DNA of 64,000 nucleotides. It comes from JAOAPG01 sp963791575. GTDB lineage: Bacteria > Acidobacteriota > Terriglobia > Terriglobales > Acidobacteriaceae. The notes beneath the pieces are model-generated. The model saw nothing but the letters and a program-made list of their open reading frames with translations. It was not told the origin of the DNA and ran no database searches. The stretch spans positions 62,001 through 126,000 of the forward strand of contig CAWBSY010000010.1 in assembly GCA_963791575.1 (NCBI GenBank), in the 5' to 3' direction. The translations under genes were made by a program, and so were the position numbers. Below, one piece after another: positions 1-9,164 of this stretch. Position 1 is the stretch's first letter, and each line of letters starts with the position of its first letter.

Positions 1-2
1 AT

Positions 3-830
3 GAGAACGGCGTCCGGCAGCAGAACGTCGCAGTCGACATTGAACATGCGCCCGTTTCGGTAGCGCTGCTAATGGAGTTTGGCGGTCGTTCTCCCGGAAT
101 AAATCGAGAGTTGGGCCAGGAAGTTTCGCGAGCGGCTCGCCAGCTTCTCGAAGTACTCGGGCGAGACGACAAAGTTGCAGTCTGGAAATATAGCGACAAA
201 GTCGAAAAATTGGCCGATTTCTCGCAGGGCACCGGAGACATCACTAACTTCCTGTTAGGTCTGGGTACGCCTGAATTTTCGGAGACGAATCTTTACGATG
301 CGATCATTTTCACGTTAGGGCAGATGCGCCCAGTAAGAGGACGCAAAGCGATCATCCTGATTTCGTCCGGTATCGACACCTCTAGCAAAGCGAGCTTTGA
401 CGATGTTCTAACAACCGCCCGAAACGGTGACACTCCGATTTATGTCATCAGCCTCACACGAGTCGTTCACCAAATTGTCCAGATGCAGGCACCCACGGAA
501 CCCCTTGCGCGAATTGATTGGCAGAAAGCTGAAAAAGAACTCGAGGAAATCGCCAACGCGTCCGGCGGTCGCGCTTATACTCCAGAGAGCACTATTGATC
601 TCTCGGCAACTTATGATGACCTGATCGAGAACTTGAAAGTTCGATATGTACTTACCTACCGCTCGTCCAATAATCTCGATTTAAACACTCCGCGCAACGT
701 ACGAATCGAGCTGGTCGATCCCCGAACCGGCGGTCCATTGCATATCGTTGATACAAGTGGAAAAACAATCCCCGCCAAAATAGTTGTCCAGAGTAGCTAC
801 ACTCCCAACGCTGTCTCGTCACTAAAATAA
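3..830 (+). CDS. VWFA-related domain protein, C-terminal part (5' end outside window)
   Basis: The frame is open from base 3, so the gene starts upstream of the window; about 275 codons are visible. The sequence reads as a von Willebrand factor A fold of the type common in Acidobacteriota (VWFA-related, TIGR03436-like), usually secreted proteins of unknown role. The hydrophobic first strand ends in LLMEFGGRS where a canonical MIDAS has DxSxS, so the metal site looks degenerate. A later strand with IILISSGIDT follows about 95 residues on. An internal ATG at 72 would cut off the first beta strand, so I do not use it. It ends at 830, convergent with the broken small gene at 1103-1355. Family is fairly sure; function is unknown. 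Confidence 0.8.
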   Translation, partial: ENGVRQQNVAVDIEHAPVSVALLMEFGGRSPGINRELGQEVSRAARQLLEVLGRDDKVAVWKYSDKVEKLADFSQGTGDITNFLLGLGTPEFSETNLYDAIIFTLGQMRPVRGRKAIILISSGIDTSSKASFDDVLTTARNGDTPIYVISLTRVVHQIVQMQAPTEPLARIDWQKAEKELEEIANASGGRAYTPESTIDLSATYDDLIENLKVRYVLTYRSSNNLDLNTPRNVRIELVDPRTGGPLHIVDTSGKTIPAKIVVQSSYTPNAVSSLK

Positions 831-1058
831 TCCGACCCAACTCCAACGAGTCATCTAAAGTCGGAAACGTAACACAGCTCTGGCTGGAACAATCCAATGC
901 GGTATGGTTCGACCATCTGGCGATGGCCCTGAACTTGCGGCTGGAGCCAGCTTGGGAAGAGTTGAATTAGCTTGCTGGAAACAGGACCCATAGCAGCAAA
1001 GCAAGTTAGTCGCACCTCGCTAAATCAAGCGTAACATCGGATGTAACACTCACGTTAT

Positions 1059-1085
1059 ACCGGAAGAGTCTTAGACTCTTCCGGT
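1059..1085. terminator. Perfect 12-bp hairpin between convergent genes
   Basis: Arms 1059-1070 (ACCGGAAGAGTC) and 1074-1085 are exact reverse complements around a TTA loop. It lies between the stop of the VWFA gene at 830 and the stop of the minus-strand small gene at 1103. It has no T tract on either strand, so it may be a bidirectional terminator-like or REP-like hairpin and not a classic intrinsic terminator. The rest of 831-1058 shows nothing I can name. Confidence 0.45.
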
Positions 1086-1102
1086 TCCCTGCGTACCTGA
1101 TC

Positions 1103-1355
1103 TCACTCCTTCGTCTCATCCGGTTTCGTCGTATGTTCGGGCTCCGCTTGTATTACTACCTCGACCTTTGCGCCGGGTTTCAGCTTCACAGCCTCCCAGT
1201 CAGGCATCCGTCAACGTATTCTCGATTCTGATTTCTTTGTATAGATGATCCGCCTGTTCCACCGCGATCTGCGCTTTTTCCGGTTCTTTAGGACTGATTG
1301 GCTTAATGATCTTTTCTACTGTGCCGCTAAGATTCGTGCTTGGTTTCTCGGTCAT
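1103..1355 (-). pseudogene. Small conserved-looking protein gene broken by one frameshift
   Basis: Reading leftwards from ATG at 1355, one frame encodes about 49 residues beginning MTEKPSTNLSGTVEKIIKP and stops. The adjacent frame continues with MPDWEAVKLKPGAKVEVVIQ and ends in an acidic tail at 1103. The two pieces join into one ~84-residue protein if one base is corrected near 1205; the total length of 253 is one more than a multiple of three. A GAGG-like ribosome site precedes the ATG. It resembles short acidobacterial proteins with a beta-rich EAVKLKPGAKVEV-like segment, but I cannot name a family. A sequencing error or a real mutation would explain it equally well. Confidence 0.5.
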
Positions 1356-1456
1356 GGCGAGCACCTCAGCAGGGTCTTTGATGCGCGGCGTTGCTAAGCA
1401 ATTTCTACAGTATGTACGGTATCGAACATTAGATAAATATCATGAGACTCTGAAAC

Positions 1457-1636
1457 ATGTCTCCCCGGCTCGAAGATAAAATCCAACAGCTATGTAACAA
1501 GGCGGTTGCGGCAACGGAGCAGGCGGAGATGGAAGAAGCGATCACAGAACTTAGAGCTGCACTTAAGGAGCACATTCGCAGAACACGGGAGCGAGTCGTT
1601 ACGTTCCCCGCACCCGAGCGTCGTCAGTCTGCTTGA
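1457..1636 (+). CDS. Small helical protein (59 aa), unknown function
   Basis: An ATG at 1457 opens a 59-codon frame ending at 1636. The product is strongly helical and charged, with a heptad-like middle (EQAEMEEAITELRAALKEHI) and a basic C-terminus, as in many short Terriglobia proteins. There is no signal peptide or membrane segment. The ribosome site is weak. It is short enough that chance cannot be excluded, but the amphipathic composition and Glu/Leu/Ala bias look coding. The following 1637-1858 shows no other feature. Confidence 0.45.
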   Translation: MSPRLEDKIQQLCNKAVAATEQAEMEEAITELRAALKEHIRRTRERVVTFPAPERRQSA

Positions 1637-1858
1637 CATCGGTAGGTTTTTTCTTCCTTGATTTGTTCAGCCCAGCGAATACGCTCTTACGACCCTCTTC
1701 CCCGCCCCGCGTTTTTCGGTATCGCATGGTTGCGCACAGACAATTTGTTGGACCAAATGAGCCGAATTGATTTGAAGCATTCCTCATAACAGCCTCGGCG
1801 TCGACTTGCTGACGTACTGGTCGTCGTTGGCCTCACCACGGTTTATACTGAACGTTCT

Positions 1859-2778
1859 ATGTCGTCGCGCTTTCAATCCAGGAGCGTTGTTGTTCGCTAT
1901 TTACCGCTGTTGTCCTGCGCGTTTATGGTCATGCTCGGTATTGGAATCATCGCTTCAGCGGCGGGGGTGCTTGGCGGAGGCATTTGGTCCAAAGAAAAAA
2001 TGGTGCCCCTTATCACAGCGATCTTGCTGGGATTTTTTCTGGGGATGCGTCATTCCACTGACGCTGATCATGTAGTGGCGGTATCCACAATCGTTAGCCG
2101 GCAAGCGTCCATTCGAGGCGCGGCCACGATTGGTCTGTTGTGGGGGTTAGGGCACACCTTAACAATTTTTATTGTCGGATCGGCCATCATCGTTTTCGGT
2201 GTCGTCGTGCCTCCGCGGCTGGGGCTCTCGATGGAGTTCTGCGTGGCATTGATGCTGATTCTTCTTGGTTTATTGAATCTCACGGGAGTAATGAACCGGA
2301 TCACCAAAACTTATTTTCCACACCGAAACCTTGGGCTACCCCAAACAACTACGGATGTTCATTCGTCGAGTTTTCCCAGTCGATCCAATCGGTTTCTACT
2401 GTTAAAGAAAAGCTACGCAATGAAACTATAAGTAAGCTGGGAATCTATCAAACTTTGAGGCCGCTAGCGGTAGGATTGGTTCACGGCTTGGCCGGATCAG
2501 CGGCGGTCGCGTTGCTGGTCCTTTCTACAATCAAGAGTCCCTTCTGGGCCACAGCTTACCTACTCGTGTTCGGCATTGGCACGATGGCGGGAATGATGCT
2601 TATGACCGCAGCCATTTCGGTGCCCTTAGTTTTTACTGCCGGGAAGTTTCTCAACCTGAACCGGCATTTGAGTACGACTTCGGGCATTGTCAGTGTAGCC
2701 TTCGGATTGTTTCTGGTTTATCAAATCGGAATCATGGACGGACTGTTCGCGGCCCATCCTCACTGGATTCCGCAATAA
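1859..2778 (+). CDS. NicO/HoxN-type nickel/cobalt permease, frameshifted
   Basis: Two overlapping frames give one polytopic membrane protein of about 306 residues. The first part (from ATG 1859) carries the HX4DH signature RHSTDADHVVAV at residues 64-75 in transmembrane helix 2, typical of high-affinity Ni2+/Co2+ transporters, and then GLLWGLGHTLTIF, the second conserved family motif. The frame is lost in the variable cytoplasmic loop (about 2330-2430). The second frame resumes with RPLAVGLVHGLAGSAAVALL and three more membrane helices, ending at 2778. The family normally has 7-8 helices and ~300-370 residues, so the protein is complete apart from the indel. It converges with the MacB-like permease stop at 2789. 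No riboswitch or NikR site is visible upstream. Confidence 0.75.
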
Positions 2779-2788
2779 CGGCCCAAGC

Positions 2789-4030
2789 TCATTCGTAGCG
2801 CAAAGCTTCGATGGGATCCAGGTTCGCCGCTCGCATTGCCGGAAACATTCCGCTAACGACTCCCACCAAGCCGAGGATGATGGTAGCGACTATGAGGGTG
2901 CGAGGCGCGACGATCAATCGGATGTCGCCGGCTTCGGCGTGCTGCGCGAGCGCGCTATAGAATGTGAGATTCCCCACGGAAAACGAAATTGCATAGGAAA
3001 GTAGAATTCCTATGATTCCGCCGACGGCGGTAATCACCATCGCTTCAGCGAGGAATTGAAACAGGATATCTTTCTTGCGCGCGCCCAAAGCTTTCTCAAC
3101 GCCAATTTCGCGGGTTCGCTGAGTTACCGACACCAGCATGATGTTCATCAATCCCACGCCGCCTATTCCCAGCGTAATGCTGCCGATAAAAGCCAAAAGA
3201 ACTTTTAGTCCTAGCGTGATGATGCTGAATTGTTCAAGTTGTTTCTGGGCGTCAAAAACGAAGATGGCGCGTTCATCATCGGGCTTGAACCCATGGGCCG
3301 CACCTAATGAGTCGCGAATCGACTTCACGATCTTTGCGTGGTCGAGCCCGAAAGAGTCCAGCCAAATTCCATCGATGTAGTGAGTATCGATAAGCACATC
3401 CATCGAGTGGAATGGAATGTACACCACGCGATTGTCGTCGTTATCGGCTTCCTGCATGCGGGGCTGCATTACGCCTATGACTTGAAAGGTAACGCCATTG
3501 AGCCGGATCGATTGACCAATCGCTGGCATCCCAGAAAACAACTTATCTTTCGCTTCGGAGCCAAGAACAGCGTAGAGGCCATGGCTCAAATCATCTTCAT
3601 CGTTGATGAAGCGGCCCTCCTTCACGGTCAGAGACCAGATGTCCTGAATCGCCGGGTCGATTCCAAATACCGAGAAAGGAAAGGACCGAGGCCCGTTCTG
3701 CACGGTAATAGTTTTGTCCGATGAGCGAGAGACACGGCGGACCAGCGGCGCCACGTTGCGTATGAGCTCTACATCATCCTGCGTGAACCGCACCTGTACG
3801 CCAGCTTTGTTGCCGCCAGCTTGTTGCGAAGTGCGGCCAGCGTAGATACCAATAGCTGTCGCTCCGTAACTATCCCAGATGGCCTGAATCGCACGGCCGA
3901 AGCCGTTGCCATAGGCAAGCAGAAGAACGACCGTGGCGATTCCCCAAGCCATTCCTAGCATTGTAAGAACGGTCTTGCGCAAGTCATGGCGCATCGCGCT
4001 GTAGGCTTGCTGCAGAAGGTCTCGCTTCAT
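2789..4030 (-). CDS. MacB/FtsX-type ABC transporter permease (second of pair)
   Basis: 413 residues with the MacB_PCD-FtsX layout: one N-terminal helix (about 18-42, MLGMAWGIATVVLLLAYGNG), a ~220-residue periplasmic domain, then three C-terminal helices, with the FtsX signature region GIGGVGLMNIMLVSVTQRTREIGVEKALGARK. It starts 9 bp after the stop of the paralogous permease at 4040, so the two are almost certainly co-transcribed. Such pairs usually work with a MacB-like ATPase in exporting peptides or lipophilic compounds or in mechanotransmission. No ATPase gene lies next to them here. Substrate unknown. Confidence 0.85.
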   Translation of the reverse strand: MKRDLLQQAYSAMRHDLRKTVLTMLGMAWGIATVVLLLAYGNGFGRAIQAIWDSYGATAIGIYAGRTSQQAGGNKAGVQVRFTQDDVELIRNVAPLVRRVSRSSDKTITVQNGPRSFPFSVFGIDPAIQDIWSLTVKEGRFINDEDDLSHGLYAVLGSEAKDKLFSGMPAIGQSIRLNGVTFQVIGVMQPRMQEADNDDNRVVYIPFHSMDVLIDTHYIDGIWLDSFGLDHAKIVKSIRDSLGAAHGFKPDDERAIFVFDAQKQLEQFSIITLGLKVLLAFIGSITLGIGGVGLMNIMLVSVTQRTREIGVEKALGARKKDILFQFLAEAMVITAVGGIIGILLSYAISFSVGNLTFYSALAQHAEAGDIRLIVAPRTLIVATIILGLVGVVSGMFPAMRAANLDPIEALRYE

Positions 4031-4039
4031 CGCTGACCT

Positions 4040-5290
4040 CTATTCCTTCCTCAGCGCATCGACAGGGGCGAGAATAGCTGCCTTCCGTGCCGGATACAAT
4101 CCTGCGATAACACCCGCAATGGCAAGCGACACAATCGCCAAGGCTGCTGTTGAAGCCACCAGTTGAGGCGGATCAAATCCCGGAGGGGCGGGCAGCTTGC
4201 CCAATGCATACATAAAACCTGCGGCGGCTCCCATACCTAAAAGACCGCTGACAACGGTCAGGAAAGCGCCTTCGATAAAGAACTGGAACATGATGCTGCG
4301 ATTGGTGGCTCCCAGAGCTTTTCGCAATCCGATTTCCCGAGTACGATCGGCAACCGCAACCAACATGATGTTGATGATGCCGATGGCGCCAAGGCTCAAC
4401 GTCACGAGGCCGACACTCCCGAGGAACACATTCATCGCGTCAAAGATTTTTCCTACTTGCTCGGCGGTACGAATGCTGTCCCATTCATCAAAGGCGTCGA
4501 GGTCAAGATAATCGAATCCGTGATTGCGTCCTATGACCTTGTGGACTTCGACTTTGGCGATCTCGTGCAGATCTCGAGTCACTGGCTGATAATTGAGAAA
4601 AGAAATAGCGTCCTTAACTTCGCCCACGTTGAGAGGCGGGAAATCCTCGTGCATAGTGTTGAAGGGCATGAAGAGGCGAAGATTAAGATCGTTGTTATTG
4701 CCGTGGCCAATGCGCTTCAGCGTGCCGATTACCTGAAAACGGACTCCATTTAGCAAAACCGTGCTGCCAATAGAGGGACGTCCGGGAAATAATAGGCGGC
4801 GCGCTTCATCGCCCAAGACGAGGACAGCCCGCTTTTGCGTGTCGTCAAGTTCATCGATCCAGCGTCCGTCGGCTATAGGGAGATAACGAATTTTATTGAA
4901 ATCAGCGGTAACGCCCATTAATTGTCCGCTGCTCTGGAAAAAATCGCTGACCGCTCGCACATCGTTTCTGGAAATCACCGGCGCAACCGCCTTGACGTCC
5001 GGACAGTTGGCGAGAATGTCTCTGGTGTCCTGATACGTCAGATAATACTTTTGCATGCTGGTGAAGCTACCGTTGACAGCTGGGGCGCGGCCATCCCAGA
5101 TGAACATGACATTTTCGCCCAGCTCATCGAATTGCTTCTTGTTGCCGGAGCGAAAACCCTCGCCAAGGCCGACCAGTAGAAGCAGCGAACCCACTCCCCA
5201 AGCGATTCCGAACATGGTCAGAAACGAGCGAAGCTTGTGAGCCCACAAGGTTTGCAGGGTCTGACCAAAAATTTCAAACAGAATCCGCAT
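4040..5290 (-). CDS. MacB/FtsX-type ABC transporter permease (first of pair)
   Basis: 416 residues with the same architecture as its downstream neighbour: N-terminal helix about residues 20-42, periplasmic MacB core, then three C-terminal helices beginning with LGAIGIINIMLVAVADRTREIGLRKALGATN. The two paralogues probably form a heterodimeric permease. It is the promoter-proximal gene; the 138 bp between it and the S53 peptidase gene hold a hairpin (5389-5414) and room for a promoter, though I see no convincing -35/-10 pair. The partner ATPase must be encoded elsewhere or has been lost. Confidence 0.85.
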   Translation of the reverse strand: MRILFEIFGQTLQTLWAHKLRSFLTMFGIAWGVGSLLLLVGLGEGFRSGNKKQFDELGENVMFIWDGRAPAVNGSFTSMQKYYLTYQDTRDILANCPDVKAVAPVISRNDVRAVSDFFQSSGQLMGVTADFNKIRYLPIADGRWIDELDDTQKRAVLVLGDEARRLLFPGRPSIGSTVLLNGVRFQVIGTLKRIGHGNNNDLNLRLFMPFNTMHEDFPPLNVGEVKDAISFLNYQPVTRDLHEIAKVEVHKVIGRNHGFDYLDLDAFDEWDSIRTAEQVGKIFDAMNVFLGSVGLVTLSLGAIGIINIMLVAVADRTREIGLRKALGATNRSIMFQFFIEGAFLTVVSGLLGMGAAAGFMYALGKLPAPPGFDPPQLVASTAALAIVSLAIAGVIAGLYPARKAAILAPVDALRKE

Positions 5291-5388
5291 GGGATGGGTT
5301 AATCATACCCGACCAAGAAGAGGTACGAAATCCGCAGACGAGTTGTTCCCACTGCTTTGGGACGTGCGGGGTCGCAGTGGTCTGCAGC

Positions 5389-5414
5389 GGTGGCTCAATT
5401 GAAATTGAGCCACC
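5389..5414 (-). terminator. Perfect 12-bp hairpin after the S53 peptidase gene
   Basis: GGTGGCTCAATT (5389-5400) and its exact complement (5403-5414) enclose a 2-nt gap, 15 bp past the peptidase stop codon. No T tract follows on the minus strand, so termination is inferred from position only. Confidence 0.45.
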
Positions 5415-5428
5415 ACCGTTTTGCGAGA

Positions 5429-8400
5429 CTACTGCACGATCAAGCTAAAGGTTGTGGTGTGTGTGACTGATCCGCCATTAGCGGTAATTGTTACGCTAGA
5501 CGTTCCCGCTGGAGTACCAGGATCACTCTGGCCGCCGCCTCCTCCGCTACTGCTGTTACCCCCTCCACAAGCTGGAAGCGTCAGCAGAAATGCGAAGATC
5601 ACAAGCGATAGCAGACTGGTCCAGCTTCGATGTTTTTTGGGCCCACCAAGCAGGACGATGCCCGCGAAGAGGGACGCGCTGGCAAACATCCACCAGCCTT
5701 GGTGGTGATAGTTCTGGCGCTCCAGGATGGCTGTCTTTGGGGCGGCGCTGGTGATCGTCAATGTGGAGCTACCGGTTCCCGTGATTGAAGCTGGACTGAA
5801 GCTGCATTTGGCCTCCGAAGGCAATCCCGAACAACTGAGCGCCACGGGACTGTTGAATCCATCTTCGGCGGAAATTGATACCGACATACTGCCTGAACCG
5901 CCAGGAGGAGAGATGTCGACAACGTTGCTGAATTCGGTCAACATAAAGTCGGGTTGGACCGTAATCGTGGCCGAGCCGGTGCTGCCTGTGTAATTTGTAT
6001 CCCCTGTGTAGGTGGCGCCTACTGTGTACTGACCATTGGCTAGCTGCGGGTCAGAGTAGTTTGCTGTCGCATAAGCTGCTGTGGTTACTGCGTGAGTTTG
6101 CGGATCAATTACCGCGTTAACTCCGTTTACAGGGAGCGGGGTTCCGAGTGCCTGCCCGTTTACTGTGAAACTGACAGTGCCCGAAGGAGGAAAACCCCCG
6201 CTACTAGAGGTATTAACGATCGCCGTTAAGGTCGCTCCTTGTGTATTGCCGGTGGAAGTTACGGCGACTGTAGTTGGACCAGAGGTGATGGTGAACGGAA
6301 CGGGCGCAGAGGAGCTTACACTGAAGCTGGCGTCGCTTGAATAGGCTGCCACCAAGGGATGCGATCCAACGTTGAACGTGAATATGCCGCCAGGAGTGAC
6401 TGTATTACCTTCACTGTTCAGCGGGAAGGACTGCGAATACATCCCCCCATCAGAAAAGTTGACACTGCCCGTCGGTGTTCCATAGCCTGAGTTGCCGTGA
6501 ACGTCAGCACGTAAATATACAAAGGTGCCGTATGGTCCAGTAGTAAAGGCAGGAAAGTTTCCTTGCTGGTCCGGATAGCCCAACACGGATAACGTCGTGG
6601 TACTTGGTTCCGCACCCAGTGTCACGCTAATTTGGGCTGAATCGCTGAACTGGAAGCTGGCATCGCCGGCGTAGTGGACTTTCACATTGTAGGTTCCGCC
6701 CGGAAGCAGATTTGTGGATCCAGCAAAAGACCCACTAGATAATCGGTAGGACCCCAACCCCTGTTGTTGACCACCTGGCATTACCGCGATCAAAGATATA
6801 TCTCCGGAAGGCGTTCCGGTTCCGCTAGCAGAAACCACCTTGACAGAAAAATTAACCGATGCGCCATGCGTTGTGTTATTAGGCACTGTTAAGGTCAATG
6901 TTGTGATAGAAGGTTTTGCGGCCGCAGCGGTATTCCAATTGTTCACTAGATTCGCTACATTTACCGATCCTAATCCCGTCGCTAAGTCGTAGCCTGTTCC
7001 GGTCTGATACTGAGCGCCTGTAAGCCCATAGCCCACTTCGCCCGGAACAGCATTGTTCCCTGACGTAACGTCATTGAAAATGCAATTACTCCCCGGCAAA
7101 CCTGACGTATTCGATCCGTTGCACTGCGAGAACGATTCGTTAGCGGCGAGTTTGTACAGTACGGAGTCAGCTTGGCCCTGGCGTGAATTCGTTTGTTGGT
7201 CAACCAGAGCCATGATTCCCGCAAATGAAGGAGATGCGGCGGAGGTACCCCACACGAAATAAATGAAGTTCTGCTGGCAAGAATTTTCTAAACAGAGCAA
7301 GTACGGATCGTGACTGGCAGATGTTAGCGATATGTCGGGAAGATCGCGAACACCATCGGTCGGAATACCGGCGACTCCCGATTGCCATGTAGGCTTGGCA
7401 AAAATAATGCTCGCACCGCCGCTTCCGGCCCATATTCCGGCGGAGCTACCACATTGCGCAGTGGTACAACTTTCGTTCCAGACATCTTCCGGAATATATG
7501 TAAGCGCAGTCTCCGGCTGCGATGTACTTGTATTCCAATATTTAACGTCCTGACCATTTTCATTAAACATCGTGCCGCCCACTGCGACGGTATATGGGCT
7601 GGAGGCCAAAACATTCACAGACACAGGAAACTGCGCCACGATTTCACTATTGGGATCATCGCAGCCTTCCGCTCCAGAATCACCACTTGAAACCATATAA
7701 GTAATTCCCTGGGCAGCAGCCTGCTCCGCGAGATCTGATATTCCGATCGCTTGAGTCTGAGTAACACTGAGTTCGCAGGTTCCGAAGCTCTCGGTCATTA
7801 TGTCGGCCAAATTATTGTCAATAATATAAAGTTCGGAGAGATCGACTCCATCAGTACTATTTGTTGACGCGGAGAGAACGAAATCGATTGCTGCTCCCGG
7901 AGCGATGGACCCGGCCCAAGTCACGTCCAGAGTAGCCTCGGCCTCTTCCCCACCTCCCAAATCCCCTGGATCGGGGCCGTTGTAAATGAAATTGAATCCT
8001 GCGCACAGTGAAAAGATGGAGCATTGAAAATATGTTACATCGCTGCCAGACTGAAACAGATTACTTCGAGCGACCACGGCGACCGTCTTTCCGTTTCCAT
8101 TGATGCCAGCTTGGTAAACGGGATTGATGTTGTAAATCGTCGCGTAGTCCAGCGGTCCCAGGGCGTGAATAGCAGGAGAACCAGGAAAAGTAACTTGGGG
8201 CGCTGATCCGAATTTGAATACCGCCGGAATCGGCTGCTTTGAAATATGTACGTGAGGCTTTTTAACGAAATTGTGTAACGTCAAAACGCCGCTTAGCAAT
8301 GGCGTCAACGCTGCCGGAATTGCCGGGTCTTTTGCGTTTGCCCAGTGCTCTTCTCCATTCACCACATATTTATGGATTTCCGTGTGCAATGCCTCCTGCA

Positions 8401-8893
8401 CCTGCGCGGCTGTTCCGGAAAATTCGATCACATTCCGGCCTTTCGCTACCTGGACGACTTGGAAGCCATGCGACTGCAGCCAAGTGGTTACAGTCTGAAT
8501 GTCTTGATCGGAAGGACCGAACTGCTTGCCGAAATCTTCCGGCGTGAGCCACTTGTGATAGTTCGGAGATGACTTGTCCTGTTGATCGTCGAGCAGCTTG
8601 CGCAGAGCTGTTTCCTGAGTGTCGCTGCGCCTCAGCACAAGCAGCATCCGGTTCATTGGAAGGTCGAGCGGAGCTGCTCCTTGATCGTATTGCGCTCGGG
8701 CGAGTGGGTGAGTGTTCCCTTTCAATACGGCCAGTCGCGTTTCGTCCACGGGCTGTGTAATCAGGGACGATACAGTTCCAGGTTGGGCGTTCGCAGATTT
8801 CGCCGCCGATTGTACTTGCCCGCTGGCAGTTAATAAAAAAGTAAAAGAGAGAAACAGCGAGGGCCCAATAAGACGTCCGGCGCGGATGCTCAT
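5429..8893 (-). CDS. Secreted sedolisin (S53, kumamolisin-type) peptidase with Ig-like repeats
   Basis: 1154 residues. Signal peptide 1-30; pro-kumamolisin activation domain about 45-210; S53 catalytic domain about 240-660. The catalytic residues are visible: Glu319 and Asp323 in EAEATLD, oxyanion Asp405 in SSGDSGAEG, and nucleophile Ser551 in WGTSAASP. The C-terminal half is three to four Ig-like beta-sandwich repeats (Big_3_5-like, with YTGDTNYTGS-like ends), then a membrane segment (HHQGWWMFASASLF onward) and a lipobox-like ACGGG followed by a Gly/Ser linker. This is the usual acidobacterial arrangement for acid-active, calcium-binding extracellular peptidases anchored at the surface. The start is supported by TAGGAG six bases upstream. 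The gene is uninterrupted over 3.5 kb, unlike many later genes. Confidence 0.92.
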   Translation of the reverse strand: MSIRAGRLIGPSLFLSFTFLLTASGQVQSAAKSANAQPGTVSSLITQPVDETRLAVLKGNTHPLARAQYDQGAAPLDLPMNRMLLVLRRSDTQETALRKLLDDQQDKSSPNYHKWLTPEDFGKQFGPSDQDIQTVTTWLQSHGFQVVQVAKGRNVIEFSGTAAQVQEALHTEIHKYVVNGEEHWANAKDPAIPAALTPLLSGVLTLHNFVKKPHVHISKQPIPAVFKFGSAPQVTFPGSPAIHALGPLDYATIYNINPVYQAGINGNGKTVAVVARSNLFQSGSDVTYFQCSIFSLCAGFNFIYNGPDPGDLGGGEEAEATLDVTWAGSIAPGAAIDFVLSASTNSTDGVDLSELYIIDNNLADIMTESFGTCELSVTQTQAIGISDLAEQAAAQGITYMVSSGDSGAEGCDDPNSEIVAQFPVSVNVLASSPYTVAVGGTMFNENGQDVKYWNTSTSQPETALTYIPEDVWNESCTTAQCGSSAGIWAGSGGASIIFAKPTWQSGVAGIPTDGVRDLPDISLTSASHDPYLLCLENSCQQNFIYFVWGTSAASPSFAGIMALVDQQTNSRQGQADSVLYKLAANESFSQCNGSNTSGLPGSNCIFNDVTSGNNAVPGEVGYGLTGAQYQTGTGYDLATGLGSVNVANLVNNWNTAAAAKPSITTLTLTVPNNTTHGASVNFSVKVVSASGTGTPSGDISLIAVMPGGQQQGLGSYRLSSGSFAGSTNLLPGGTYNVKVHYAGDASFQFSDSAQISVTLGAEPSTTTLSVLGYPDQQGNFPAFTTGPYGTFVYLRADVHGNSGYGTPTGSVNFSDGGMYSQSFPLNSEGNTVTPGGIFTFNVGSHPLVAAYSSDASFSVSSSAPVPFTITSGPTTVAVTSTGNTQGATLTAIVNTSSSGGFPPSGTVSFTVNGQALGTPLPVNGVNAVIDPQTHAVTTAAYATANYSDPQLANGQYTVGATYTGDTNYTGSTGSATITVQPDFMLTEFSNVVDISPPGGSGSMSVSISAEDGFNSPVALSCSGLPSEAKCSFSPASITGTGSSTLTITSAAPKTAILERQNYHHQGWWMFASASLFAGIVLLGGPKKHRSWTSLLSLVIFAFLLTLPACGGGNSSSGGGGGQSDPGTPAGTSSVTITANGGSVTHTTTFSLIVQ

Positions 8894-9078
8894 AGCACTC
8901 CTACTGCATCGTCAGGCTTAGGCTGACGGAAGGCGCAACTGAATTATGGCTTCAGCCTCGGGGAGGCAAAAGGGCGGGTTCAGGAACTCTGGATTGAGAT
9001 ATTGCCCGTTTGAGAGATTGGCGTCAAGTGAATTTTCGTCAAAGAGAGTTGAAGAGAGTATTCATTGCAATAGACGTC

Positions 9079-9113
9079 AAAAAAAACAGAGGAACTCGTT
9101 TGGAGTTCCTCTG
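9079..9113 (-). terminator. Intrinsic terminator of the propeller gene
   Basis: On the minus strand an 11-bp perfect stem (9113-9103 with 9097-9087, loop CAAAC) is followed by a run of eight T (complement of A 9079-9086). It lies about 50 bp past the stop at 9165, a textbook rho-independent terminator. Confidence 0.85.
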
Positions 9114-9164
9114 CCTTGGCCAGATATGTCTTTAAATCTTGCGGATAAGCTATGCCCAATGCCC

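Noticed and set aside
1637..1858. Ni/Co or cobalamin riboswitch upstream of the NicO permease
   Set aside because: No conserved riboswitch core or B12-box could be recognised by eye in the 220-bp gap.
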